DNA of 64,000 bases from Tamarix chinensis (taxonomy: Eukaryota; Streptophyta; Magnoliopsida; Caryophyllales; Tamaricaceae). The DNA lies in NCBI GenBank assembly GCA_030549775.1, contig CM060174.1, forward strand, positions 92,024,132 through 92,088,131, read 5' to 3'. The notes under the pieces are model-generated. The model made no database searches. It was not told where the DNA came from and saw only the letters and a program-made list of their open reading frames with translations. Positions 34,530 to 46,960 of this stretch are shown in pieces (within the stretch, counting starts at the first letter, position 1; each line of letters begins with the position of its first letter). A program made the position numbers and the translations under genes.

Positions 34530-35125
34530 CATTGTTTCTGTAAGGAAAATCAAAAGTGGACCCAGCTGGTGTGGAACTCCCTTAACTTGCCAAGGCACGG
34601 TTTCCTTCTTTGGCTGGCTTTCAGGGATAGATTGATGACTAAAGCTAAACTTCGGGAGATTGGCATGGATGTATCGGAGCAGTGTGTGTTCTGCCAACAG
34701 GATCTAGAAACCCGGGACCATTTGTTTGTCCACTGCCCTATTACAACGGCTATATGGAGGAAAATTCGAAGATGTGCTGACATAAGAGACCCTATTCAAG
34801 GGTGGCAACAGGAGGTACAATCATTGCTAAAAAGATCTAGACAAAATAGACTGAAAAAACAGATTCTAGGAACTCTTTTTTCATCTTATATTGCAAATAT
34901 ATGGTATGAGAGAAACTTGAGGATTTTTGAAAACCGAAGTAGGGATGTTGATAGTATTAGTCGAGCTATTGTCTTAGCTGTAGCTAGACGTTTAATGCAC
35001 CCACACTATAAGGTTAAATTCCAAAAGTGGGCTTGTCTTGTTGACTGTATGGTAGGTTGATATCTGTTTTGTAATCTTTTCTCATTTTCATCAGTTATAA
35101 AATTTCTTACTTATCGAAAAAAAAA
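34530..35125 (+). mobile_element. 5'-truncated LINE insertion with poly(A)
   Basis: The segment carries the 3' end of an L1-type LINE ORF2 and a short 3' UTR that ends in nine A residues (35117-35125). Element D has no such sequence at the corresponding place (about 21395-21500), so D provides an approximate empty site. A clean target duplication was not found. Confidence 0.75.
34543..35060 (+). pseudogene. LINE ORF2 C-terminus with zf-RVT domain
   Basis: The frame reads a zf-RVT zinc-binding domain as found at the C-terminus of plant non-LTR reverse transcriptases: NLPRHGFLLWLAFRDRLMTK, then CVFCQQDLETRDHLFVHCP with the C-x2-C...H-x4-H/C ligands, then IWYERNLRIFENRSR. The stop is at 35058-35060. 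The frame is intact to the stop, but the reverse transcriptase and endonuclease are missing because of 5' truncation. The open ATG at 34488 belongs to element E, not to the LINE. It is not functional alone. Confidence 0.85.
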
Positions 35126-38027
35126 TGTTGTGCTTTGATAATATGAGATTACGTGTTAAGAAATGAGTAAGTGGAAAAGCTTGTGATATCATCATAATAT
35201 GGGATTGATAAAGTATAATAAGTGGGAAATTTGATGATATGTATTATGTATAGTGATAAGTGAGAGATTTGGAAATAATGATACTGAAAATATAAGGTTT
35301 CCATGGAATAAAGGTATTTGGTTATCCTTAAGGGCATTTTTTGTCAATATAGGTTTAATATGGAAATTTTAGTACTTTAGAGTTTTAGGGGGTTTATAGT
35401 ATACTAATAATATCAGGTGGGATATTTAGAGTAAACATAAAGTCATAAGTTCCACAAAATGACAAAAAATGCTTAATTTGGGAATAATATGCCTAAAATG
35501 GGGGTGTTATTATAACATGCGTGAAATGTTAGACTTAGACCATAATTTTTGGATATGTTGTTAATATTGGTATTTTAAAAATATATATTGAATTTGGTAA
35601 TTATATAATCCTTAAAGGAAAATTTATAACCTACATGTGAAATTAGGGTTTTGTCAGTATCTTAAATAGTAACATTTGATATAGGACTAGTATCGTAGGT
35701 GTAAGACATGGGAGTTCGAACTTGAATTTTGGATATGATAATACTAATAATAATAATTGAGTAATAGTTACTAAATTTGGTAGATAAATGATCGATATGG
35801 GGAATGTTACACCTAAAATGTAAAATTAGAGTTTATTAGGAAAATTATGGACCTATACCTTGAGGATGGCTTGATAACTATGTGGTTATGCTTTATGTGT
35901 TTCAAATATATGTTGTGTATATCAAAAAAAAATTGAAAAAGATATTAGTCATTTAAAGTGAAAGATCACATGAGTTAGGACACGTTGTACTTATCCATTC
36001 CACTGGACGAGAATAGTGACCATGCGTGTTTTGTCCCAAGGTTGTATAGAATAGATATTATTCCACCGGTAAGAATAGTGTGCAAGAGCGTTTTGTCCTA
36101 GGGTTATATATTATTACTGTTGTACCAATGAGAACAGTGGTTAAGAGTGTTTCATACTAAGGTTGTATATAGTTACAATTCCACTAGTGAGAATAGTGGC
36201 TAGGTGGTATAACCGTTCCACCAATTAAAAATAGTCAGGTCCTTGAAATCAATCCAAATAAATCGTGAGAACAATTATAATAAATAATAAGATGTTAATC
36301 ACTTAAAGTAGAAGACTATATGAATGAGGACTTGTAACACCCCCAAAATTCACTACTAAAAAATATCGTTTTAATTAAAATTTAGCATAATCAAAAATCA
36401 AAAAACCATAAATTTTAGGGATATTACCGCCACACTTAGTGCCATACTAATTTTCTCCTACCGTTCCAGTATCAAGTGCTAAGGTTGAAAGATTATATAC
36501 AATTTCCTCAAAATCAAACTTTAATTAAATCAGAGTAATGCAATAAACACTTTACATGAATACAATCCACCAATAGTGGTTACAAGAATCAAGATTATTT
36601 ACCAAGAATTTTAAAAAGGGTGGAAGAGAACCCTAAAGGTTTCCCTTGATAAATCCTTACGCTCTTTTCCCGATGCCCTCTTGAATAACACCTGCAAGGG
36701 ACACTACCCATTGAATAGGTAGGGGCCCATGAAGGGAACCTTTTAGTACTATGGTACTAAGTAACTATTTAAACCACACCGAAAGGCAAACCCGCATGCA
36801 ACACATAATACAAAAACTACATAGGAAGATAACATGCAGGCTGATACGCAAGGCGATACCACATACAATGAGAGATGCATAACACAAATTCATTTACTTA
36901 CAAATCCATCACGTACCCAAGGAGGGACAAGCGCGAAAGCCAAACTCGGTTCATATCAATAGATCATAAAGAGAATCAATACTTTTTGGGCCTTAAGCCA
37001 TTGATGAATATCATTATTCAATCATCATCTCTTGAATTATATCCATGTGAGTGCGGGAACCCCCACTATTATAGCTGGTGGATCAGAAACATACAAGATA
37101 ACATGCACCTGGCCACTATTATTCGTCGGTGGATCGGTCTCTAGGGCAGAAGGCTCTTGGCCACTATTATCTTCGGTGGATCAGTTTGGCCCCAACTCAC
37201 ATGGTGTTCCACTATAAGCGATTAGTATTTTTCTATGATTTATTCACATCCCAGATTTGGTTTATTGAGCTTGGGACCCCCAACTATTATAGCTGTGGAC
37301 TGGAATACACATATATATCTTCCAGGACAAAACACTCCTAAGCCACTATTATAACCAATGGATTGGTACATATGATATAATTCATCTAGGCTCGACTCAA
37401 TCGTCTTTAACTTTACATGATTAGTGTTTTCCCTTTAAATTAGCACAACAGTTCCATCGATTTGCCTCGAGGGGGAGATCAAGAACCTGGAGACATAAAG
37501 GTACACCAGTCATACTGGTACATACAAGCTACTCAGTACCCTTCAACCATCAACCTAGGGACAAAAATGTACCTTGATCATACTGGTACATACAAGCTAC
37601 ATAGTACCCTACCAACAAGGAAACCTAATCCATAAGTATGCAAACCCCCTAAATAGGTCTATAGAGTTAGATAGAGTAAGATGTAGGGCGTGGCTTGAGT
37701 ACTAAGGCACACTAGAAAATACCAGAATAATCATGGGCTAAACCACGTCTTTAGGGCATCGACCCTTAAAGAGCCACCATTCCTAATCTCGAGGTCTTCC
37801 ACTTTAATTATTAGTGTCTTAAATTAAGGTGGCCAGGAGAAGCACAACAACCACATACTTATTCACTTTCACTTGTGTCTGATATTGCTAAGTAATCCTT
37901 ATTTATACATTATAACCTAAAGGAATCACTAAGACCATCTGTATCTCATCCAATTCCAATTCAGGATTCGTTTCTATTTGTTCACATGCCATAGGAGTTA
38001 TCATATTATAATCACTAAGGCTATCAA

Positions 38028-38700
38028 TTTACCATTTTACCCTTCTACTTTATTAGATTACCATTTCAACCTTCCTTTATACCAATTTACCATTTTATCC
38101 TTCTATTTTATTAAATTACTATTTTACCCTTCCTTTATACCAATTTACCATTTTACCCTTCTACTTTATTAAATTACCATTTTACCCTTCCTTTATACCA
38201 ATTTACCAATTTACCTTTCTACTTTATTAAATTACCATTTCGCCCTTCCTTTATACCAATTTACCATTTTACCCTTCTATTTTATTAAATTACCAGTTTA
38301 CCCCTCCTTTACACCAATTTACCATTTTACCCTTCTACTTTATTAAATTACCATTTTACCCTTCCTATATAGCAATTTACTATTTTACCCTTTTTACTTT
38401 ACATAATTACCAAAATACCCTTTCTCCTTTATTAAATTAGCATTTTATCCCTTTACTTTACATAATTACCATTTTACTCTTTTACTTTCAAAATTAATAT
38501 TTTAACCCTTTATTTACAAAATTACCATTTTACCCTTTCCATTTGATTTAATTCACCAAAATACTTTCTTACACCCAAAAATTACCAAGTTATCCCTTTT
38601 CCATGTAAAATTACTAAAATGCCCTTCCTCCTTGTCCATTTACCATTTTAACCCCCTTTACTCTTATAATTTACCATTTTGCCCTTATTATACCACTTTT
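38028..38700. repeat. 58-bp higher-order minisatellite in B
   Basis: About six units of 58 bp (38028-38375) each consist of two diverged halves: ACCATTTTACCCTTC plus TACTTTATTAA, and ACCATTTTACCCTTC plus CTTTATACCA. The array then loses order. It is homologous to the 29-30 bp array in A but was amplified with a different unit. Confidence 0.9.
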
Positions 38701-40250
38701 ACTAAAATACCCTCACTGCATAAAATATCAATACTAATGCTCCATACTCATCATTCAACTCCACCAACTATTATTAATTATCATTCACACAAATTAGCAC
38801 CTACCACACACATTTTTAGGCCACACCTTTTGCACATACAAAAATAACCAAAATGCCCCTATGGCTCATATTAACATTACTTACGCATCAATGACCATAT
38901 TAACATATCATATCATACATATACTCTTAACATCATTATTAACAACAAAACTCCTTCCTTAAGCATTATTTATACTCATGACATATAAATTAATATGCTT
39001 TCCTTTTTCAATCAACACATGCCACTAAATACATCATACTTAACAACATACATCATGCATATAAACATATTGAAAACCCTATTGTGCTATCATATGTATA
39101 TCCATACGTTTAAGTAAGGTTTAATGGTTACTTTATTTCCCACAAAAATCAAACCTTACCGATACCCCGGTTAAAGGTTCAAGCTTTGATTAAAAAAATC
39201 AATACATAAAAATAATATCTATAATTATCATATTAGAAATAGGAAAAACCAAAAAGGATAAAACTTTATAAAAAAATTAATTAATGACATAATTTACTTA
39301 ACCATTAATATACTTCAACAATTAATCCAAACAAGTTCCAAAACCATGTAGAACTCACGCTGCATGAGCAGTGTGAGCTACATGCAGATTAAGAGGGAAG
39401 AGGAGTCGAAGGAAGGGGTGTTGGTTTGGGTTGGGGTTTTGGGGGCTAGGAGGAGGGCAGTTAGGGAAAAAGATGGGTGTAGGGTTAGAGTGGGGTGTAG
39501 GTGGTGGTCGAGGATGGATTATCGGTAGCCAAGGGCAACGGAGGTGGCGACTATGTGGCTACAAAGTTGGTTATAAGGGTGGCAGAGGAGAAGAATGAAG
39601 GGAAAAGAAGAAGGAAAATGAGAGGCTGTAGGGTTGGGTTTCAGCCAAAGGAGGATTTGGGGTGTTAGAGGAAGTTATAAGGAGTAGATTGGTGGCTTGG
39701 GAGGTGGTAGACGATGGAGGTGCAGGGTGGAGGCCAAGAAGGGGGAAAAGAAAAAGAAGGGGAAGAAGGGTGGTTATAGGGGCTCAAGGGGTGGCTTGGT
39801 AGTGTAGGGTGGTAGTAAGGGTGGCAGGAGGTGGTTTAGGTGGTTGGTAGAGGTAGAAGAGGCGGTTGAGGGTGGCAGAGAAAAAAATAGGGGAAGGAAA
39901 GGACAGGAGAAGAAAGGAGAATGGGGGTCAAAAGATGGAGAAAAAGGGATCAAATAGGGCAGAAATGAAGCAGAAGAGAAGAAGAAAAAAAAGGAGAGGG
40001 AGAGGAGGGGAGGTAAGGCGCCAGCTGGGAGGCTGTGGTGGCAGCGTAGGGTGGCGATTGTAGGGAGAGGAGGAGGAGAAGAGAAAAAAAAATAGGGCAT
40101 GTGAGGAGGGTTTGTAGTGGATGGTTTGGTCCAAAAAAGGGAAGAAAAGGATAGGGGAAAGAGAGAGGGAGTAGGATCGCAAGGGCAGCGGCAGGTGGTG
40201 GCAGGCGGCGATGCAAGAGAATACCATGGTGCAGGGTCAACGTCAAAGAA

Positions 40251-40284
40251 GAAGAGAAGAAGAAGAAGAAGAAGAAGAAGAAGA
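40251..40284. repeat. (AAG)n microsatellite
   Basis: About eleven AAG units at the broken right end of element B. Confidence 0.9.
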
Positions 40285-40313
40285 AACGGAAGATTAGTTG
40301 GTTGAAAACTAGC

Positions 40314-42290
40314 ATGGGAGGATGTATGTTATTAGAACCAATTAGGGTTACCTATAATCGTATATAGTTTGGACATGATCCTAGCCTCTCCTATGAAATT
40401 ATAACACCGAGTAAAGAGAGGGCTAGTGTAGGGAAGATTCACCATTGAAAGCGCCATAAGCTAGATTCTAACATCCTATATGCCATTAAGATTGGGAAAG
40501 AGCCCTTGATACCTCTCTATGTGATAAAAATAATGTTAAGATCACTCATGGTAGCCCAAGGGGAAGATAAGAAATTATTGTAATAGGGTCACTGCCAAAT
40601 AGTTTCTCTATCTACACTATTATTTTTTGAATACAGAAATGTAATGTGAAAATAATTGGAAAACCCGAGTTAATTACTAGAAAAAGATGACCTTGGTCAC
40701 TTGAAGACAAGATGGAAAATATCCAAACATAAGGATCCCAAACACACCAGACTCTACCATTTGAGTGGGAATCATAATTATTCAACCCCCTAATTTGCAA
40801 AAACTTTATTCGTTATATCTACAACTTCAATACTTTTAAATCTTGTTTCTAAAAGTCCTAAAAGAGGGATATTATGATGCAGAATCCAAGTTTTAACATC
40901 TCTCAATTTAGGGGGCTTATTCAAATCCCTAACATTGATTGATGCAATCATTACACGGAAGGAGATTGGATAAGAACTAATGAACACAAATGATCCTTAG
41001 TTACCCTAAGAACCTCATATTATTCATCCAAAATTTGGAAAGCATTAGAGATACTAGCAGCCTCATTGGAAACAACTTTGAAATTGCTAACAACATGAGA
41101 AGGTTTGCCAGTACCCTCATTTGGTTTGTTTTATAGATTGTTTAAATTCTTTGAAGCATGAAAATTATGTCATGGTCTATCTAGTATCCATCTTAATAAT
41201 TCTTTATGAGGAGCATAATGTTATCTATGGTCAGAAACAAGGTTTTGAGGAGAAACCTAGTGAACACTTTGTAAATGTTGTTATTGAGTATTAAGATTGG
41301 AAATCAGAGACTTAATCTTAGGGAAAGTATTAAGGGAGAAACCAAAAACATCACATTCATTACAATATGTAAGCCTCCATTTGTATTGAATGGGTTGGAT
41401 CATAACTTCACCATCATGTGCTTTTAATTCCACATATTTCATATACTTATTCATAACATCCCCTTTAACAATAAGATGAGCATATGAGATCATTTCTCCT
41501 CCAAGAGTAAGGCCACTAATTTGAATTGGTATTCCTATAATTCTTGCTATGTGACATAGGGAGCTAAGATCTCAGTATTTTAATGGTAAGTTAGGTAACT
41601 TAATCCGTAGATGAAGGAATTGAAACCTCTCCTAAACAAACTTAAATCTACCATGCCAATGTTTAAGATTAAAGGCATGCTTAGAAAATTCCAACACTTA
41701 CATTATAATATTTTATCCTGAACCTATGGATTTTGAATTTGAAGATTATGAATCCATCATCATAGATGAATATACCTGGCATTGTAATATCATGTCATTA
41801 CGTGTTGACAAGTCTAGTGATTTGGGATAGATAGGGGAAAAATCCAATCATATATCCAACCAAAAACCTTAACATTTATCGTGGTTAACACCTATTTGTG
41901 CCTTCTAGACTTTAATTCACAAATTTTTACCAAAAAGAATGGGAGGGACATAACCAACATTACCACTAGATGATGTCATTAAACTAAACAAAATCTTGCA
42001 TCTCCACGATATGGGAAGGTTCTACAATTGCCTAGGGTAAAATTTTGAGGGTTATTATTGAATTGCATTCAAATTCTAATATGATCCTTGTTCCTATGAA
42101 ATATCCTCCATAGTTTCTTTTGATATTAGTGTTTGATTATGAATTGTAGTATCGTCCACAAGAGTGAGATAAGTCACGGACATTACAAACGTTGAGGTAA
42201 GGATGGCAGCAAATAGTGATGAAGCATAAACGACCACCCTAGACATTAGTTTCCTTGCGATGGCCACTCTTCTAATTTTTACCATCGAGA
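40314..42290 (-). pseudogene. LINE ORF1 and endonuclease fragment
   Basis: On the minus strand, from high to low coordinates: a DUF4283-like part (LPNLPLKY, then IARIIGIPIQISG, about 41490-41600), and a zinc-knuckle region (YKWRLTYCNECDVFGFS, about 41340-41390). After a gap come the start of an endonuclease (SINVRDLNKPPKLRDVKTWI, about 40890-40950, then LLGLLETRFKS), NYDSHSNGRVW, and PWATMSDLNIIF (about 40540), equivalent to PW...GDFN. The last recognisable part (SPLFTRCYN...ARIMSKL, about 40370-40440) corresponds to FTWSNK...SKLDR. No reverse transcriptase follows; the sequence meets element B instead. Many stops are present. The part above 42060 is assigned by position only. Confidence 0.75.
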
Positions 42291-42399
42291 GAAGGAATAC
42301 GAAATTTAGGCAAACTTAGCATATCTTTTATAGTATTTTCCCTTGTGTAATGTTTCTTTTGTTCTTTTTGTATTTCTTGATGCCTTATCAATACTCTAT

Positions 42400-43770
42400 G
42401 TGATTGTAGCATGTTGAATTGGTTAACCATGATGCCTTTTTAAGTCTTTTAAATCATATCAAGAGGTGATTTGAATTCAATGATAATTGAAATTTTATGT
42501 AATTAAATGACAAAAAATATCCCATGTGATAAAGTAAATGTAATATAAGCAAAAGTGATATGTTAATAAGTTAGTTAAGTGGTGCAATGATATGTGCTAA
42601 GTAGTTATTACTGAATTAATAATATATTAATATGTAAAATGAATGATTGCATGAGTTATGACCAAGTGAATATAAGTGTTTAAAATAATTGAAATAATCA
42701 TTTGGTTTTATTGGAATTGAGGGATTCTAATCTCCTTTATATTACTTTGATCCACCAGTCTATAGGGGTCCATGAACTTAAAGATTAGAGGCTTATTAGC
42801 AACTGATGTGTGTTTTACACTAGATGTAAGAGTATTAGTTTGGTTAACTATCTTCCATATATAGATCTTTGTTTTTCATTTGCAAGGGAAAAGGGAAAGT
42901 ATGTGATATAAATGGTTCACTAGTCTTAATGTGACTAAATAAATAGAATTGTGTGATCATCAAAGTATGAACTTTAATAAGGTTTTCTCTTAAGTTATCT
43001 TGTATCATGAATATGTACGCATGTATAGACTCTATAGTATTCATCTTGTCATAAGATTCAGATATGTTATGCATATCTTGCTCTATCGATGTGTATTGTT
43101 ATATTACTCAGTTCGTAATATACTAATCATCCTTTTTATAGGTTTTGTTTATTCCCACAAACAAATATTTCCTTATTTTGCAAAAATTGATAAATTAATA
43201 TTTTTGATGTATCTATTTGTGATGAGTGCTTATTTAGGTTGGTCCTAATGTTTGATTATCTGGATATCTCTATCTTTCTATGGACTTTTATTCATCTATT
43301 TTCTTTTGTCTTTGTTCTCTTCTATTTCTTTCATAATATTGTATCATTGTAGGATAAATTATTTTCCACACTTGATCTCTAAGCACGAGGTACTTTTTAG
43401 CCTTGCATCGGGCATAAATTAGGTATAGAGAGTATATTTTATATGTTGGATAAGGCACAATACCTACTCCTTCTGTATAAAAAAATAAAGTCATTCTATC
43501 ACTAATTTTTTGTATAAAAAAGAAAGTCATTTTAGAAAAATCAAGACCTACTTTCCATTTTTACTCTACATTTTTTTATCTATGCACTAACTGCTTTGTT
43601 ATTTTTCAATGAAGGATGTAAATGTAATTTTAAAATTACTTTTATTAGTTTCTTAAAAAGTGTGTAGATTGTTAGAATGACTTTCTTTTTGTTATAAAAA
43701 GAATATTATTTTATTATTATTACTTTAAAAAAATAAAAAAATTTAGTAGTAAATTTTGGGGCCATATACT
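42400..43770 (+). mobile_element. LTR-like element E, right part
   Basis: About 43080-43240 is similar to the right part of D. The end (TTTAGTAGTAAATTTTGGGG, 43743-43762, then CCATATACT) parallels the D end (ATTAGCAATAAATTTTTGAG, then TGATACA). It is followed by TTATG, as before the left end of E. The terminal TACA is not conserved, so the boundary is less certain than for D. The left limit of this part is approximate. A MITE lies at 43467-43706. No gene was found. Confidence 0.5.
43467..43706. mobile_element. Stowaway-like MITE in element E
   Basis: The left end reads CTCCTTCTGTATAAAAAAAT followed by AAAGTCATTCTA. The right end, reverse-complemented, reads ATTCTTTTTATAACAAAAAG followed by AAAGTCATTCTA. 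TA flanks the left end. The right boundary is uncertain by a few bases. It has no coding capacity. Confidence 0.65.
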
Positions 43771-43775
43771 TTATG

Positions 43776-44118
43776 TAATTCGAATGTAAATAATTATCCT
43801 TCTTTTGGCATTAAATTCTTGAAAAGCGTGTGTGTTTTTAGAAAGTTGTGACCAATGTACCAAATTAGGCCTAAAAGACCATGGCGAGAGCACTGATGCA
43901 CGGGGATGGCAGTCAGGTGTCGTCCCCCGTCCCCGAAACGTTTCCTTCTGTTTTAGGGTCAAAATTTTTATTAAAATTATTTAATTAAAAATTTTATTAA
44001 AAAATATTATTTAATTAATTTTTTATTAAAAATAATTATTAATAATTAAAATTAACTAATATAAGTAATAATTTTAGAAATTTTTTATTTTTCTCTTTTA
44101 ATTTTAGTAAATTTAATC

Positions 44119-44149
<31 letters not shown>

Positions 44150-45530
44150 ATTTTTTTAATGTTTCCTGACGACCCCGTTTCCTAAATTTTTAAGAAATAG
44201 CGTTTCTGCGTTTCGTTCCGTTCTCATTTTCCCGTCTCCGTCCACGTACAACATTGGGAGAGAGTGGATGTTCACCATTAACCACTCTCCATGTTTACAA
44301 CGAGTTGGTTGTTAATCATCAAAATGATTGTAATTAATACCATAATCAATAACAAAGTTATTTAATTTTTTTAGAGGATTATGTCTAGGCATAATATATG
44401 GATTATGTCTAACCATAATATATGTCACACAACTGATTGCACAGTGCAAAACTATGTGGTCGGTAACATTAGCATGATATCATTATTTTTTTAATTACTA
44501 ATTTATTTTTATTTTACTATTCCATAATATTTTTAAAATTTTACCTTATAAAAATACCCATAATGATATAATTTTAATAAATTAAAAACTATTAATGGTG
44601 AAACTTTCATTTCATATAATGAATAATAATATAATACAAATTTACAATTCAACAAAAAATAACATCCCAAGCAACAATTTTTAGTAAGTAATTAACAACT
44701 TATCGATGAGTAAAAATATATAAGCTCAATTAACAAGTTCACGCAAGAAAATTAACATCCCAAGAATCACATGCACAGTAGAATGAAATGAATCCAATCA
44801 AACAAGTTCAATTTTAATTTTCAGTAACTAATTAGCAAAATAGATAGGTCTAATCGAATTTATTGAGTTCCCAAATTGACTAAAGCCGTGGAAAAGAAAA
44901 TAATTGTAATTGACAATAATAAGCTCATGTAAATGCTATATTAGAAGTCAAGCTAAAAAAGTAAAAAAAAAAAGAGAAGTAATGAAATGCAAAGAACCAG
45001 GGGCAAAATGTATTCACCCAAAAAGAGAATACAAATCGAATGAAATTCGAAACATACCTCAAAGCCACAACTAAGACGATGGATAAGTGATGATAGCAAG
45101 AGATACAAGCGAATGACGATGACGCAAGCTCCAATGACTAATGGCGGTAATACAGAACCTCCAAATTGACGACATCCAAGATGAAGTTGGGACTGAGGGT
45201 TTGTGATTGTGTGTGGACTGAAAATTTAAAGGTCAAAGGTTGAACGAGATAAATAAGGAGAGAAGCCACTACATGATTATAAGAAAAATGTTATAAATTT
45301 TGAATGGATATTTCAGTAAATTAACTATGTTATTTCTAATTTTATTATTACATATCAAACACAACGATGTTTTATTTCCAATTTATTATTATTACACAGC
45401 AAATATAAAAATATAAATAAATAAATAAATTTTTAATATTTAATTTTCATTCCCCCTTTATTTCTCAAACTCCGATTTAGATATACCAAATGACCCATGA
45501 GTAAAATACTCCCCTTGACAAGAAAATTTA
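43776..45530. other. AT-rich intergenic DNA
   Basis: No gene was found. Two GC-richer patches (about 43860-43955 and 44160-44260) contain CGTCCCCGAAACGTTTCC and CGTTTCGTTCCGTTCTC-type wording in an imperfect inverted arrangement around a TA-rich core with a (TA)n run (44121-44142). They may be the ends of an unclassified small element. The rest has nothing that I can support. Confidence 0.4.
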
Positions 45531-45539
45531 TGCTATACA

Positions 45540-46960
45540 ACCTGTTGTAAGGTGTTAGACCCTCGCTACAAAGGTTCTACGGCACTATTTTTTTTTTTAA
45601 ATCTTTTAATTTATTTATTTTAATTATGGTTTATTAAAAAAAACCCCATAATGTTTCTAAACTTTTGTTTTATAAATATAGATCCATACTAATATATTTT
45701 TGATAAAAAAATAGTAAAAAACAGTACATTGGTGGTGAAAGATTAGTTTTAAGTAGAAGGACAATGAAAAATATTTCACTAATGAAAGATCAATACATTA
45801 GTGACAAAATATCAATTTTAAATAGAATAATAGTAAAAGACCAACTTGCTAGTGAAAAATAAATACATTAGTGGTAAAATATCAATATATTAATGGTGAA
45901 AGATCGATACACTAGTAAAAGATTAGTTTTAAGTAAAATAATGGTGAAATATCAACTCGATAATGAAATATCATTACAGTAGTTGTAAAAGATCAATACA
46001 TTAGTAGTAAAAAATTAGTACATTGACAATAAAATATCAATTTTTAAGTAAAATAATAATGAAAGATTAACTTGCTGGTAAAAAGTAAATATATTAGTGA
46101 TGTAGATTAATTTCAAGTAGAATAATGATAAAATATCAACTTGCTAATAAAAGATCATTACATTAGTGGTAAAAAATCAATACAATAGTAGGAAAATATT
46201 ATTAATAACAAAATAATAGTAAAAGATCAACTTGTTGGTAAATATATTAGTGGTAAAATATTAGTGCATTAGTAGTGAAAGTTTAATTTTAAGTAGAATA
46301 ATGATGTGAAAGATCATTCCATTAGTGGTGAAAGATCGTCACATAAGTAGTAAAAGATTAGTATGTTAGTGATGAAAGATCAGTTTCAAATAAAATAATA
46401 GTAAAAGATTAACTTGCTGGTGAATAATAAATACATTGGTGGTAAAAGATTAGTACATTAGTTATAAAAGATTAGTTTTAAGTAAAATAATGATGAAAGA
46501 TCAACTTAATAGTGGAAGATCGTTACATTAGTAGTGAAAGATCGGTATATAAGTAGTGAAATATTATTATATTAATATTGAAATATTATTTTTAAGTAAA
46601 ATAATGGTAAAAGATCAACTCACTAATGAAAAATCAATAAATTAGTATTGAAAAATCAGTATATTAGTGGTGAAAGATCGGTTTATATATTGATCTTTCA
46701 TCACTAGTATATTAGTGGTGAAATATATATTTAATAGTGGTAAACACTACTTAAATATATGATGAAGTATATATTGTGAATGTTGGTACAAGATTATTAT
46801 TAAACTGTAAAATAAGAGTTTAATATTAGTAAAATATTATTTAAAAACTAAAGAAATTTAAAAAAAAAAAATAAAGATGAAGAATAAACTATGGATGATT
46901 TATGAGCCTTAAAAAAAACACTTCTATGATACACGCTGCACAATATTAGACCCTAACATG
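45540..46960. repeat. Tandem-repeat element, copy 2
   Basis: From about 45725 to 46760 it is a diverged array with the wording of copy 1: TACATTAGTGGTGAAAGATC, TTTTAAGTAGAATAATGGT and AGATCAACTTGCTGGTGAAA. The left flank (GGCACTATTTTTTTTTT, TATAAATATAGATCC, ACTAATATATTTTTGATAAA) matches that of copy 1. TTAGACCCT occurs near both outer ends (about 45557 and 46951), with diverged inverted sequence between it and the T or A run. It has no coding capacity. Confidence 0.7.

Larger units (their letters stand above)
33357..36332 (+). mobile_element. LTR-like element E, left part
   Basis: It starts TGTAATACTCCAAATTTT and aligns in order with D: AT-rich leader, pyrimidine-rich block (about 33600-34350), the AGGTGATTTAG...GTGCTTAGAGA stretch (34446-34500; D at 21309-21360), and AT-rich body with ATTCCAC...AATAGTGG modules (about 35995-36240). 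A LINE 3' fragment interrupts it (34530-35125). Element B follows at 36333. The preceding TTATG (33352-33356) recurs at 43771-43775 after the probable right end. Confidence 0.7.
36333..40290 (-). mobile_element. LTR-like element B, truncated at the right
   Basis: The first 25 bases, from TGTAACACCCCCAAAATT onwards, are identical to those of A, and the following 130 bp are clearly related (GATATTACCGCCACACTTAG, CCGTTCCAGTA). The module order is the same as in A: CCACTATTAT array (37058-37370), minisatellite (38028-38700) and purine-rich block (39390-40285). The AT-rich right end seen in A is missing; the copy stops at an (AAG)n run (40251-40284) beside a LINE fragment. The flank GGACT (36328-36332) has no partner that I found. 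Confidence 0.75.
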
